In this document: positions 45,900-55,937 of the stretch, one piece after another
How the letters are laid out: every line of letters begins with the position of its first letter
Numbering within the stretch: the first letter of the stretch is position 1
From: Balamuthia mandrillaris
Taxonomy: Eukaryota > Discosea > Longamoebia > Balamuthiidae
Direction of reading: 5' to 3'
NCBI GenBank assembly: GCA_031835245.1
Contig: JAVKOQ010000003.1
Location: 471,001 to 535,000 of the forward strand
DNA: 64,000 nt
Translations under genes and position numbers: made by a program
Notes under the pieces: model-generated
Told to the model about the DNA's origin: nothing
What the model saw: only the letters and a program-made list of their open reading frames with translations
The model's database searches: none

Positions 45900-46640
45900 G
45901 GTCTGGTTCCATGGCTATACAGGGCATCTCATGTAGGTTACGGGTTGGCATGAGCTCCGGAATAGTAGGGCGTTGGTTCGTGTTGTTGGAGGTAAGTAGT
46001 ACGTTGGGTGGTAGGGCTCTGCTTGGTTTGTTTCTCCTGTGCCTGGGCTGTGAAGGAGGCTAGGAGGGTCTTGCCCATCCCCTCCGCGGAAGACCCAACC
46101 GCCGCCAGCTCCAGAGACAGATCCATGCCTTACGGTATTTGCTTAGGATGAATCCGGTTATGTCGTGGACGTCCTCCTTGTGCGAGTTGATGGCTCGTTC
46201 CCGAGCGTCCATGGCGAGCAGTTGGTTTATCCGTATCTTTCTCCCTGATAGGCGGAGATTTCCTTCGGTTTGCAGACGTCCGTCTGGTGGAGGATACTCA
46301 GGGCGGCTGCAACGTTCCTCGGTAATTCCTGTTCCTCTTGATGGTGGTTCTGTTGGTTGTTGCTTTTTCTGTTGGTGGGCGTGGCAACGTCCAAGTTGTT
46401 CATGATCCAGTGCTTCTGGTCTGCCAAACCCAAAAGGGCGGCAAGAGGTAACGTCCAAGGCCTTGACGTCCAAAGGGCGGCAGACTGGGGCCTTGGGGCA
46501 AGGGTCTGGTTTACCGGCGACACGCGGGGGGGCGGAGGCGGAGGCGGCAGCTCTGGGGCGGTGACGGGCTGGAAGCCCTGGTTCCTGGCGGCTCATGGCT
46601 TCCCAAAAGGTAACCTTCGTCTTGACAGAGCCTACCTGAA
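45900..46640 (-). CDS. Uncertain minus-strand locus, more GC-rich than its surroundings
   Basis: Between the paralogue A gene and the ESCRT gene. An ATG at 46596 opens a 178-codon frame, preceded by a strong acceptor (TTCTCTTCTTTCAG, 46632-46645). One frame has protein-like content near its end (INQLLAMDARERAINSHK, then DITGFILSKYR), while another frame over the 5' half is equally protein-like (Pro run, then NNQQNHHQEEQELPRNVAAA). A GTAAGG donor near 46136 could splice to further exons down to about 45920. I could not find a single splice plan that joins all parts. It may be a real gene with an unresolved exon, a frame error, or a decayed copy. No family recognised. Confidence 0.3.
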
Positions 46641-47472
46641 AGAAGAGAATTGGAAAACTTTAAATAAAGGAATAGGGGAGTGTCGGTGAAATGGGGTCCA
46701 AGAATATCAGTCGCTGGTAAGACTGATAGCTGTTGTGTGAGGGTGGGTCACAGTGCGAGTAGAACTCGATGTGTGTTTCTCGTTGAAACTATAAATAAAT
46801 AAAAAAAAATATCGCTTTGGCGCAGTTCTAAGGGAAGCAGCGCCAAGCAGTAACGGTCAGTTTTCTTTCCAAATAGCATCTGTTTCACCAACCGCCATCC
46901 CGCCTAGAAGCTTCATTGGTCCGGCACATCCGCTCCCAACTCCGTTCCTCCCGCGCTCTCCTTTGTTTATATTCCTCTTTATCCGCGGACTCGACATCTC
47001 ATTTTTGTGCGCCATCTTCAGCTGGAGCATCTCGCATTGGTGGGGAAATTCGAAAAGGGACAAAAACCGGGGAAAGAGATGGTAAAAGGTGAAGCCATCG
47101 TTCCGCTCCGATCCAACTGCCCGTGGTCCCAATAACAAGCCGCTCAAACAAGTTCACGAAAGAATCTTATTTTTTCTTTTCAACAGAGCGATGCAGGGCG
47201 GAAAATGAAATTTCGGTCCAAACAACAACTTTCCCGCCATTTTCGGTTGTCGACACCAGACAAGCGGAAGGATTTTACGGGACGACATGATGATGTATAT
47301 GTGTCGACGGCGAAAAGAAAGAAAAAGAGGAAGGCGAAAAAAAAACGCTTTTTCCGTTTTTGTTTGTTGTTGTTGTCTCAGTCCCTCTACCCAGTGCGAC
47401 GTTGAATCTAGACGATTTCTTTGCTTTCGCTCATTTTGGCCTCTATCTCTTTTGAGACCTCAAAAAATAAAA
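46641..47472. other. Intergenic region, about 830 nt
   Basis: Upstream of the Vps2/CHMP2 start. Short reading frames occur (46857-47147 minus, 47205-47405 plus) but lack splice support or family likeness. No RNA gene seen. Confidence 0.5.
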
Positions 47473-48731
47473 ATGTCTTTTTGGTTGTTTGGACGACAAA
47501 AAACTCCCAAAGGTTTGTTTTTTTCTTTCCTCATTTGATTTTATTTTATTTTTTTTTGAAGGAAAAGAGCTAATCGAAAGAATAAACCAAATGGCTGGTT
47601 TTCCTTTGAGCAGAAATATTGCGGGAGCATCAACGTACCTTACGAAGAGCTATCCGTGATATTGACAGAGAAAGGACAAACCTGGAGCGGCAACAACAAA
47701 AACTGACCATTGACATCAAGAAAATGGCAAAAGAGGGACAAATGGTTTGTTGTTCTTGTTTTTGTTACATATTTTCGAAACCTAATCTAACCTTTTTTAT
47801 TTGAACAAAAATAAATAAAAAGGGAGCAGCAAAAATAATGGCGAAAGATCTGGTGCGAACGCGACAGCACATCACCAAGTTTTACAAGCTGCGCTCGCAC
47901 TTGCAGGCCGTTAGCCTTCGTATACAGACGCTGCAGTCGACGCAAGCCATGTCAGACGCCATGAAAGGAGCTTCGCAGGTATAATTTAGTTTCTTCTCTT
48001 CCTTCTCTTTCTTCTCTCTTCCCTCTCTTCTCTCGAACTACAATAACGCAACACCTCTCACTCCTTTTCTCTTGTTCTTATGTTCCTATGCTCTGTCTCT
48101 TATGCCTGTCTTCTTTCTTCGGCCCGTTTTCTTTTGCGTTGCAGGCAATGACAATGATGAACAGACGAATGAATATTCCAGCGATGCAAAGGGTACTACA
48201 AAACTTTGAGATGCAATCGGAACAAATGGACATGAAGCAAGAGATGATGGGAGATGCCATGGACGACCTCTTTGAGGAAGACGATGAAGAAGAACAGATG
48301 GATGACATAATCAATCAAGTGTTGGATGAGATTGGCATCAATCTTTCTGCTGAAGTACTCCTTCTTCTGCTTCTTGGGTTTCCTTGGTGTACTATCACTG
48401 ACGCCTCTCTTTTATGTTTGTTCTTTTTTTCCGTTTGCAGCTGGTGGACACACCGGGAAGTGGAGTTGGTGTACAACAAGCAAAAGCCAAAACAGCGGCT
48501 GTTCTGACCGAAGGATCCTCCGCTCCACCTCCTCCACGAAATAACAGCAACAACAACAATAATAATAACAAACCGGGAGGAAGCGGCGGTAATGGAGGAG
48601 GAGGTGGGGGAGGTGGAGGAGGCGGAGGAGGAGGTGGTGGCATGGGTGCACCTTCTTCATCCTCAGCTAGCGGAAGTGATGTAACGGATGATGAACTTCA
48701 GGCCAGACTAGATGCTCTCAAGAGAATGTAA
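47473..48731 (+). CDS. VPS2: ESCRT-III subunit Vps2/CHMP2
   Basis: A 275-residue Snf7-family protein; exons 47473-47512, 47614-47744, 47823-47978, 48145-48354, 48441-48731. It aligns with CHMP2A from the start: MSFWLFGRQKTPKEILREHQ, then IRDIDRERTNLERQQQKLTI, DIKKMAKEGQMGAAKIMAKDL, then VRTRQHITKFYKLRSHLQAVSLRIQTL (located in exon 3), MKGASQAMTMMNRRMNIPAMQ, and VLDEIGINLSAE. The acidic alpha-5 region is present. The C-terminus ends with DELQARLDALKRM, a textbook MIM1 motif that binds the MIT domain of Vps4. Compared with human CHMP2A (222 residues) an Asn run and a long Gly run are inserted before the MIM1. It acts in membrane scission at endosomes and in cytokinesis. Confidence 0.96.
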
Positions 48732-48781
48732 ACCGAACATCTTCGTTTGCTTTCTTTTCTTATTTTTTTTTTGTACAAACA

Positions 48782-48915
48782 AATCCGATTATTTAGTCAG
48801 TTTGTCGATGATTATTGCTATTCGTGATTATTCGGTTTGTTTTTTCGATGATTCCTATTTCTTGCGATACAATCCAATTATTTAGTCCGTTTTTCGATGA
48901 TTTCTGTTTCCAGCG
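48782..48915. repeat. Imperfect tandem repeats at the 3' end of a membrane-protein gene
   Basis: The motif with consensus GTTTTTCGATGATTNCT appears three times (about 48800, 48838 and 48885), together with a repeated ATTATTTAGTC element (48790 and 48867). The unit spacing is about 40-50 nt. The third copy overlaps the last codons of the minus-strand gene, so the array looks like a partial duplication of its 3' end. Confidence 0.6.
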
Positions 48916-49648
48916 ATAAAATGGGTCACCCGAACGAGAATGGAGCGCAGATAAGACAAACACCAAACGAACTGCATGAGCAGGGTCACGTAGAGCAAAA
49001 CGTTCTGAAGGAGGACGGCCGTTTGGTACCACCACTCCTGGCTGTGCACGTTAAAGTGGACAATGATCATTCGCATCGTCCAGTTGTAGGCCAGCAGCAA
49101 AGCGGAGGTGATCATGTTGCGGATTGTGCCTTGCATCCACCTTTCTAGGTCCTTTCACCGAACAATGAATGATCAGAGAGGAAAGAAAAAAGAAAGAGCC
49201 AGAGAAAGGATAAAGCAAGATAAGAAAAAAGACAACACATAGTAGAGAGAAGGAAGAAAGGAAGAAAGAATGGAAAGGAAGGAAAGAAAGAAGAAAGGAG
49301 AAACAAAGAACATATTTGTGAGATTACTCACTCTTTGCCAGAAGAGAAGGTCGATTTCATGAAGACCAGAGGCCACACAATTGACCAACACGCACCCGAC
49401 CAACCACTTGTGTGCAGCAAAGGCATCCGATACCAAAAAGTAGGCCACGGCAGCGTAGGGGAAGAGCCATGCCAGCACCGCCATTTGCGGGGAGTCCAGA
49501 CGACGGTCCAAAGAAGAACGAAGAGAAGAAGGGAGGAGCCGGTAGTCCTCATCTTCTAGAAAACTGAGATAAAGCCAGCTCGTCCGTGGCAAACTTTTTG
49601 TTTTTGGCGTTCGTGTTTAGGTGTTGTTAAAAGAAGAGCAGAAGAGAC

Positions 49649-49695
<47 letters not shown>

Positions 49696-50038
49696 AGAGA
49701 TGCAGAACACATGAAAAGAGATAGAAAACGAGAGGAGAAGAGAGCACAGAGAACGAACGAGAAACGAGACGAGAAAATAGAAAGGGAGGAAGCCGCAGAA
49801 GAAGAACGAGAAGAAGAAGGCTAGAAGGGTACGTGAGGAAAGTGAAAGCCAAAGTGCGAGTCTTCCACTGGAGGTTATGTTGGTTGATATAGTCCTGAAA
49901 AGCGTCCCACGAGGTTGATAGCTTGTCGCCTTTGTCCCCGACAGCCTGGCTGCCAGTTGGCAACATCACCACCAACAACAAAACCACTGCCCAGCACCAA
50001 GCCGGCAGCACGCTCTTCCTCACGGTGCCACAGCGCAT
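48882..50038 (-). CDS. Multipass membrane protein, function unknown
   Basis: A 235-residue protein from exons 49833-50038, 49332-49563 and 48882-49151. The N-terminus contains a hydrophobic helix (WCWAVVLLLVVMLPTG) that could be a signal peptide or first membrane span. Further hydrophobic segments follow: MAVLAWLFPYAAVAYFLVS, WLVGCVLVNCVASGL, MITSALLLAYNWTMRMII, and VLLQNVLLYVTLLMQFVWCL. A Leu-rich polar loop after the first helix contains WDAFQDYINQHNLQW. The layout suggests four or five spans in an ER or plasma membrane protein. No family recognised. Intron 1 carries a CT run on the sense strand (GA at 49650-49692 on plus). Confidence 0.75.
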
Positions 50039-50367
50039 CTTGCTCTCTCTTTGTTTCTTTTCCTGTTGCTTTTTTTTTTCCTTCGAATTTTTTTAGTTAA
50101 ATTAAAGCGGACAATAATTTCCAAACGTAATTCTTTCAACTTTGGCTGATGTCATCATGCCCACTTTAATTTAATTAGTTGGTGATCAGATCTCAAACAT
50201 TGCGACTCTGACTAGACTTTTTGTCTCTAATTTGTGTCTAGATGCTTGGCCTTGGTGGGTAATGCATTACCCCGAAATTGGGTTCAGCTTGAATAATTTG
50301 TTTTGCTTCTTCTTCGTGGCCGCCGAGACACAAGAGAAACTGAGTCGAAGGAGGACAAACAAAAAGG
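50039..50367. promoter_or_regulatory. Divergent promoter region, 329 nt
   Basis: Between the multipass membrane gene and the plus-strand CRIB-like protein gene. AT-rich; no specific element or other gene recognised. Confidence 0.4.
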
Positions 50368-51644
50368 ATGAGCGTTGACGACGAAGACTGGGAGATCGCT
50401 TCGGACGACAGCCATGACGAAGGCTACAGCTCCTCCGATGCGGAAGAGGACTCCCCTCCAGAGAAACATACTATTCCTTCCGCTCCTCCTCCAAAACTCA
50501 AAAGGACAGCACAACAAGGAGAAGGAGGAGAGATTTGGCGAAGCATAGAACTGCTTCTCACCGAGAAAGAGAAACGCTCCTTTGAACTTTCTGTGGGTGA
50601 GCTTTTGGCTCGGCGGAGAGCAGACAAATTGAAGTCCAGCTCTGCTGAGAAACTGCCTGCACCTCCGCTTTCTTCTTCTTCGGCGACGGCCACTCCAGTT
50701 GGAAGACAACACAAACAGATCAGAAACCGAATCAAAGTGGGGGATGGAGAGGAGGAAGTGGACGAGGAATTAATACTTTCCGCCATGGAAATGAGTCTTT
50801 CAGGACATGGTTCTAAAATTGAGGAAAAGGATGCTGCAGGTATGTCCTTAACCTTTCTTTCGTTCTGCCCTCTTCTTGTCTGTCTTGTTCTTGTTCTTCC
50901 TATTCTTGTTCTGCTTCTGCTTCTTTGTTCTTGTTTATTCTTTTGTTGCTGCTGCTTTCTAAACAAGTCTTATACCAGACCAAGAGACACAAAAAGAAGG
51001 AGAAGACGCTAAACAAGAAGACAACAACAAAAAAGATGATGAAAAAGAAGTCATCCGAAAGCGATTGGAACAAGCGAGGGCACTTCTTATGGAGCGCAGA
51101 CAGTCAACTCGCGCGATGAGCGGCAGTCCTCCTTCCACCTCCTCTTCGGCCGGTTCTTCTACGACCTCCTCGGCCTCTTCCTCGATGGTCCTCAAGAGAG
51201 CCAACTCTGCTCCTTCCTTCGTGAACGAGCTCGAACAACAGAGAATCCTTCAAAGGCAAAAACAGCAGCAACTCGAGTTACTCAAGGAGAAGAGCAGGAA
51301 TGAAGTGGAGGTTAATTCCTCTCGTCAAAGTTGGAAAGCGGCAGCCTCAGACAAGACTGAAAGAAAGTCGTTGCTGCTAGCTCAACAACAACTTCATCAA
51401 CAACTCCAACTTCCTTCTTCACCTCCTTCCTCATCCTCTTCCTCCACTTCTTCTGGTTCTGGTGCAGCAACGCACACCAAACGACGATCGGAGACAGTGA
51501 ACGGAAGACATTTTGTGGAGTTGCATAAGTATATCGGTCGTTGGAAGAAACGGAGGATCAGGTTCACTGTTGCCATTCCCAACCTCAACTGTGTCGTTGG
51601 GCAAGAATTGGTCATTAATGGTTTGCTATTTTCTAAAACAGGAA

Positions 51645-51681
<37 letters not shown>

Positions 51682-52710
51682 GAAAAAGAGCGAGAAGAGA
51701 GAAGAGAGAAAAGAGTTTCTTTTATCTTCTAACTTTGAGCCCTTTCAGTTGGTATCGAGAACGAATCACAAGTCATAGTACAAGCAATCCGAGCGAAGCT
51801 CTTTGCCAGAGACAAAATCGCTGTTGCAAACTCGGGTTCATTCATCGACTCTCCACAACAGCAGCAACAGCAACATCAAGAAAAAGAAAAAGAAAAGAAG
51901 AGCAAGAAGGACAAAGACGCGTTTGTTATAGGCTCTCCGACCGGTTTCCAGAAGGTCACCGATCCATCTTCACATGCTGCGACCACCATTCCAACACCAA
52001 CATCACCAACACCTTCAGGCAAAGGAACGTTTTCCAAGTCTTTTCCGAAAGCGGTAACTCGTTCGGTTCGTGGCAACAAGAGCCAAAAGAAAGAAGAGAT
52101 TGTCATCGGCTCTCCTACGGGCTTCCAAAAGCTTTCCGGCAACTCTCCTTCCTCTCCTTCTTCTCCTCCTACCTCTCTAACTCCTTCTGCTTCATCGCCA
52201 CCATCTTCTTCTTCCTCTTCCTCACAACAACCGACGTTTTCTATCAACCTTTCTCGAGGACCAAGAAAAGAAGGACCAAGGGTGAGCACAGCACGCGCTG
52301 CTAGAGCTCAACAGCAACAACAGCTGTCCACACGAACGTCATCCACTTCATCATCAACAACAACAGAGGTTCCTGATCATCTCACCCATTTAGTGTCTCC
52401 ACGTGGCACTCATTCTCTTCGTGGACGAAAAGAAGGCACAACTTCATCCCCACCTTCTCCCACGTCTGCTTCTTTAGCCCCAAGCCTTGTTTTGGCCCAA
52501 CAAGAAGTCCAGGTCGCAATGGGAGCGAGCAGTGAAGGAGGAGCAGTAGCGGCATTACAAACGGAGGTACGGTTGAAAGTGGCAGTGGATGATCCAAAAG
52601 TGAAGGCAGACAAAGAGGCGTGGTGCTTCCAGTTGCGAGTGGAATGTGTCATCCAGAAACACAAACCGATCATCGCCAAAGTACCTCTCTCCATTCGCTT
52701 CCTAAACTAA
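50368..52710 (+). CDS. Mostly disordered protein with two CRIB-like motifs
   Basis: A 691-residue protein; exons 50368-50839, 50979-51620, 51749-52710. The N-terminus is acidic, followed by coiled-coil-prone Gln/Glu/Arg segments (VIRKRLEQARALLMERRQ, EQQRILQRQKQQQLELLKEK). A short conserved-looking beta segment (WKKRRIRFTVAIPNLN, VVGQELVINGVGI, VIVQAIRAKLFARDKI) resembles nothing I can name. Two copies of a motif, AFVIGSPTGFQKV and EIVIGSPTGFQKL about 60 residues apart, resemble the start of a CRIB motif (ISxPxxFxHxxH) but lack the later histidines. The C-terminus has a beta-type segment EVRLKVAVDD to WCFQLRVECVIQ ending VPLSIRFLN. Function unknown; small-GTPase contact is a weak inference. 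Confidence 0.7.
51651..51676 (+). repeat. GA repeat in intron 2, purine on the sense strand
   Basis: A run of GA dinucleotides near the 5' end of the intron 51621-51748. This is the exception to the pattern of pyrimidine repeats on the sense strand in this window. Confidence 0.85.
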
Positions 52711-52726
52711 AGATGTTTTTTTAATG

Positions 52727-54173
52727 TCACATAAGAATACAACGTTTATCGTTGTTTGAGCAACGCTGCTCTGCTTTTTGTTGTTCCAGTTTCAACCCAA
52801 CATGCCATCGCCATTCGTCAATCTGTCGAACGATTTCTTCCATCACCACTGCTTCTCCTTGAATCGCTTCTCTTCCAAACGGAACGACCATGCCATCTTT
52901 CACGCTGCACTCAAAAAAGTTATCCCTGAAGCAGAATCCACCCGCTTCCTTCTTCTCTCTGGTTGTGGTTCGCCAAGACGAAGGGGTGGACGAGAACCAT
53001 TGGTACTGGAGCAGAGAGTTGGCAAGCTCTTTGCCTTGTTTCGTGGAGACCTCTCGTTGCGTGGATGCAAGGTCAATCTTGTTGGCGAGAAGGATGATGG
53101 GCGGGCATGTTGTCATGTCGCACCCGCGAGAACGGAGGATGCTCTGCACAAAGGCGCGGACGGTTTGGAAGGAAGTGCTCGAAGTGATGGAGTACAGGAG
53201 AAGAAAGCCATCTGCTGTCCTCTCGTATTGATGCCTCACTGAAGGTAGAAATGATAATTAGAGTGTTGCACTTTCAAGTAGAAGGCAGTGGGAAAGAACA
53301 AGGAGAAGAACAGCAGAGGACAGAGTACAAGCAGAATATTCTTCTTGACCGGCAGTTACCACCAAGTCCAACACGACTTCCACCCCATCCACGACTATCA
53401 TCTTCCTAAAACTGTTACGCCAGCCAACAGGAAGCATCAACTGCTGAGACAAACAAAACAAAGTAGTTGAAGGGCAACACCAACCTATCTTCAATGACGG
53501 GGTCGTATTTCTCTATGAAGCTGCCCTGCACGTAATGCACCACAAACGCGTTTCTGCCACATCCTCCGGGACCCACCATTACCACGTTATACTGCGCTAA
53601 GCGCTGCCTGTGAAGGTGGTTGTGGCTTGATTTGCGATAGGTTGGGGGCTTGTGGTGGCTATGCGAACTCCACTCTATCTTTTTGGCCGTTCTTACTGGG
53701 CCTGTTTTGTGGAACGGCAGGTTAAGAGACGTACACCGGAAACCGAACAACAGAGACGTACCGAAGTATTTGTCTTTCCACAGGGAGGCTTCTGAACCAA
53801 GCATCCGCCATTCAAGGCACACGCATTGAACCAGCCGCAGTTGAACGGCGGTAAGATATGAAAAGATAAGCAGCTTCAGTTCAATGGGCAGCTCCTCAAA
53901 GTGACACCTTTCTGTCTCTTCATCTCCCCACGAAGGGGTTTTCTTCGTTCTTTTTCGTCGCGATAGCAGACTTGTTCGTTTGCGCTGCTGTTCCCGGCAA
54001 CCGTTTTCGTCTGTGTTGCAACAGGGGAAAGCCTGTTGGTCATCATTGACGGCCGGAACGGGCGGCAATGAGGAGGAACGAGGAGGAAAGACTCTGATTG
54101 AGCGGGAGTTATGAATGGGATGGGCCGCTCCTCCGGAGGAAGAGCGCGAACGAGACCTTTGGCCGTCCTCCAT
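52727..54173 (-). CDS. F-box/Ras-like GTPase fusion with substituted nucleotide-binding residues (paralogue B)
   Basis: A 407-residue protein; exons 53762-54173, 53485-53701, 53329-53411, 52727-53238. An Arg/Ser/Pro-rich N-terminus of about 90 residues precedes an F-box (FEELPIELKLLIFSYLT, LEWRML, ASLW). The G domain follows: VVMVGPGGCGRNAF (181-188 P-loop), KYDPVIEDSFRK, GVEVVLDLVVTAGQEEYSAL, GFLLLYSITSSTSF, LLANKID, SVK, ending CILM (CaaX). Equivalents of Ras K16, S17, T35 and D57 are Arg187, Asn188, Val206 and Val228, the same set as in paralogue A. Intron positions and phases match A (phase 1 after the F-box, phase 2 before switch I/beta-2, phase 1 after switch II). Its stop is 17 nt from the stop of the convergent CRIB-like gene. 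An upstream in-frame ATG at 54317 would add 48 residues. Confidence 0.88.
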
Positions 54174-54770
54174 GCCGTGCAGCACTCTCTTTTTGTTCTT
54201 TATTGTTAGTTCTTTTTGCGACCTAATGGCCACCCTAATGGTCTTCCAACAGGCAACTTTCGGCTGGAGGAAACGGGGCGGCGATCCTATCAGTTGCATT
54301 GTGCAGTGGCGGGACAAAACTGTTCATAAAAGATCCCTTCCCATGTTCTGCCTGGATGTGGTGAATCGGATGGAACGCCATAAAAAGGGAAACATGTCCT
54401 TTCGCTGCCCCTATCCACTCGAAAAATGTGATCACAGCGACTCGGGCATGCCCACCGTCTCCCAGCAGACCACGAAGAAAATGCGTTTGTTTTCCAGTTT
54501 GCCGAAGCCAAGCTGTGGTGTTTTTTTTTTTTTGTTTTTTGTGCGGTGTGATAACTACTCTTCCCTTTCCTGCCTCCCAGAGACCTCCCCATCAACGTGT
54601 GCATCGAACGAACGAACGAACGACCGTCAAAACACAAACTCCGCACAATCCTCTCGAGCCTCCTCCGAGACGCCTCCCTTCTAGGGTCCACCTGGAAGCG
54701 GGCCCACCCCCACCGCAAAGAAGATGAAGGCGCCAGGATACTCAGGTACTCTCAAAGGTTTGCCAACAAT

Positions 54771-54893
54771 CGAATAATCCAAATATTATTTTAAGTTTCA
54801 TCGATTTTCGAAAATATCAGAGAGGAAATCGAATGATCAAAATATTATTGTAAGTTTCGTCGAATATCGAAAATATCAGAGGGGTCATCCGAA
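54771..54893. repeat. Tandem duplication of an approx. 60-nt AT-rich unit
   Basis: Two adjacent copies share AATCGAAT, then ATATTATT, TAAGTTTC and TCGAAAATATCAGAG in order (first copy from about 54769, second from about 54828). Divergence is about 10-15 percent. Fragments of a third copy (CCGAAATATTCGAAGAT) follow at 54889-54905. Confidence 0.8.
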
Positions 54894-54931
54894 ATATTCG
54901 AAGATAAAGAAAGAAAGCAAGAAGAACACAT

Positions 54932-54968
54932 TTTCCCTTCCCTTCCCTTCCCTTCCCTTCCCTTCCTT
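54932..54968. repeat. CCCTT pentanucleotide microsatellite
   Basis: Seven units of TTCCC/CCCTT type on the plus strand, upstream of SPT4. Confidence 0.9.
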
Positions 54969-55114
54969 TGCTTGCTCTGCTGCTCCTCTCTCCCTTTCGC
55001 TTGGATCCGTTTTGGGGGGTTTTTTCTTTTTTGAGCGTTGGCTTTCTTTTTTATTTTGGTTTCTTGCAGCAACAACAACACGCACGCACAAACAAACAAA
55101 CAAAAAAATAAAAC

Positions 55115-55601
55115 ATGGCAGCACCAGAACCAGCGGAGCCCCTTCAGAGCATAGTGCCAGCCGAGACCAAGCAGCTGCGTGCCTGCCTGTTCTGCTCGCT
55201 GGTCAAGACGTGGGCCCAATTCGAGTTTAATGGCTGCGAGAACTGTCCTTTCCTGGAGATGGAGGAGGACCCTGAAAACATCGGAGACTGCACCAGTTCC
55301 AACTTTGATGGGTCCGTTGTTTTGTTTCTCGTCTCTCTTTCTCTCTCTCTCTCTCTCCCTCGTCCCTCTCACCATCTAATCTGTTCTTGCTTCCATCTTT
55401 TAAACAAACAGAATGGTAGCAATGATGAAACCGGACGAAAGTTGGGTGGCCAAATGGCAGGGCCTGAGAGGAACGAGAAAGTCCTTCCAACCGGGCGTCT
55501 ACGCCCTCTCCGTGACTGGCAAATTGCCACAGCACGTCATCAAGAACCTGGAAGCACAAAAGATTCGCTACGTCTCGCGGGACAGGACTCGACACACATA
55601 A
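55115..55601 (+). CDS. SPT4: Transcription elongation factor SPT4
   Basis: A 128-residue protein from exons 55115-55311 and 55412-55601. The zinc finger is intact: Cys24 and Cys27 in LRACLFCSLVK, Cys41 and Cys44 in NGCENCPFLEM. The rest follows the family closely: CTSSNFDGMVAMMKPDESWV, then AKWQGLRGTRKSFQPGVYAL, then SVTGKLPQHVI. SPT4 pairs with the NGN domain of SPT5 to form DSIF, which supports RNA polymerase II processivity in the nucleus. Length is close to the usual 115-120 residues. The intron carries a CT run and lies between the C-terminal part of the Zn domain and the rest. Confidence 0.97.
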
Positions 55602-55694
55602 TACCCTTTCCCCTCTCTTTCTTCTGTAAAACCAGCTTCCACCTCAGCGCCATCCCTTCTCTCTCTGCTTTCTGCTTTCTGCTTTCTGCTTTCT

Positions 55695-55734
<40 letters not shown>

Positions 55735-55937
55735 AGAGCTTCTCCGCCTCAGTTTTCTCGTTCTCTTTCTTCTTTCGCTCTTGTCGGCTGCTTCTCTGTT
55801 CCCTTTATCATTCGTTCTGTAGGTTGTTTTCTATGTTCTCTTTCTTCTTCTTGCTTGCTTTCTCTTTTCCATCTTTTGTTTTTTCAACTTTGTTTTTTTG
55901 GTTCAGGAGTACGTCGCGCGTGTCGTGTTTTCTTCTT
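55602..55937. repeat. Convergent intergenic region rich in CT and TGCTTTC repeats
   Basis: Between the SPT4 stop and the SNARE stop. It contains about five tandem copies of TTTCTGC (55670-55699) followed by a CT run (55700-55732) and T-rich sequence. No gene seen. Confidence 0.75.

Larger units (their letters stand above)
54174..55114. other. Intergenic region with tandem repeats, 941 nt
   Basis: Holds the shared promoter space of paralogue B (leftward) and SPT4 (rightward). The long reading frames here (54115-54684 plus and its minus shadows) lack family likeness. Two repeat families occur near SPT4 and are listed separately. Confidence 0.5.

Noticed and set aside
46857-47147. 96-residue minus-strand frame upstream of Vps2
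   Set aside because: No similarity, no splice context, composition unlike neighbouring coding sequence.
54115-54727. 189-residue plus-strand frame antisense to and beyond F-box/Ras paralogue B
   Set aside because: No domain, no splice sites, and it overlaps a well-supported gene in antisense.
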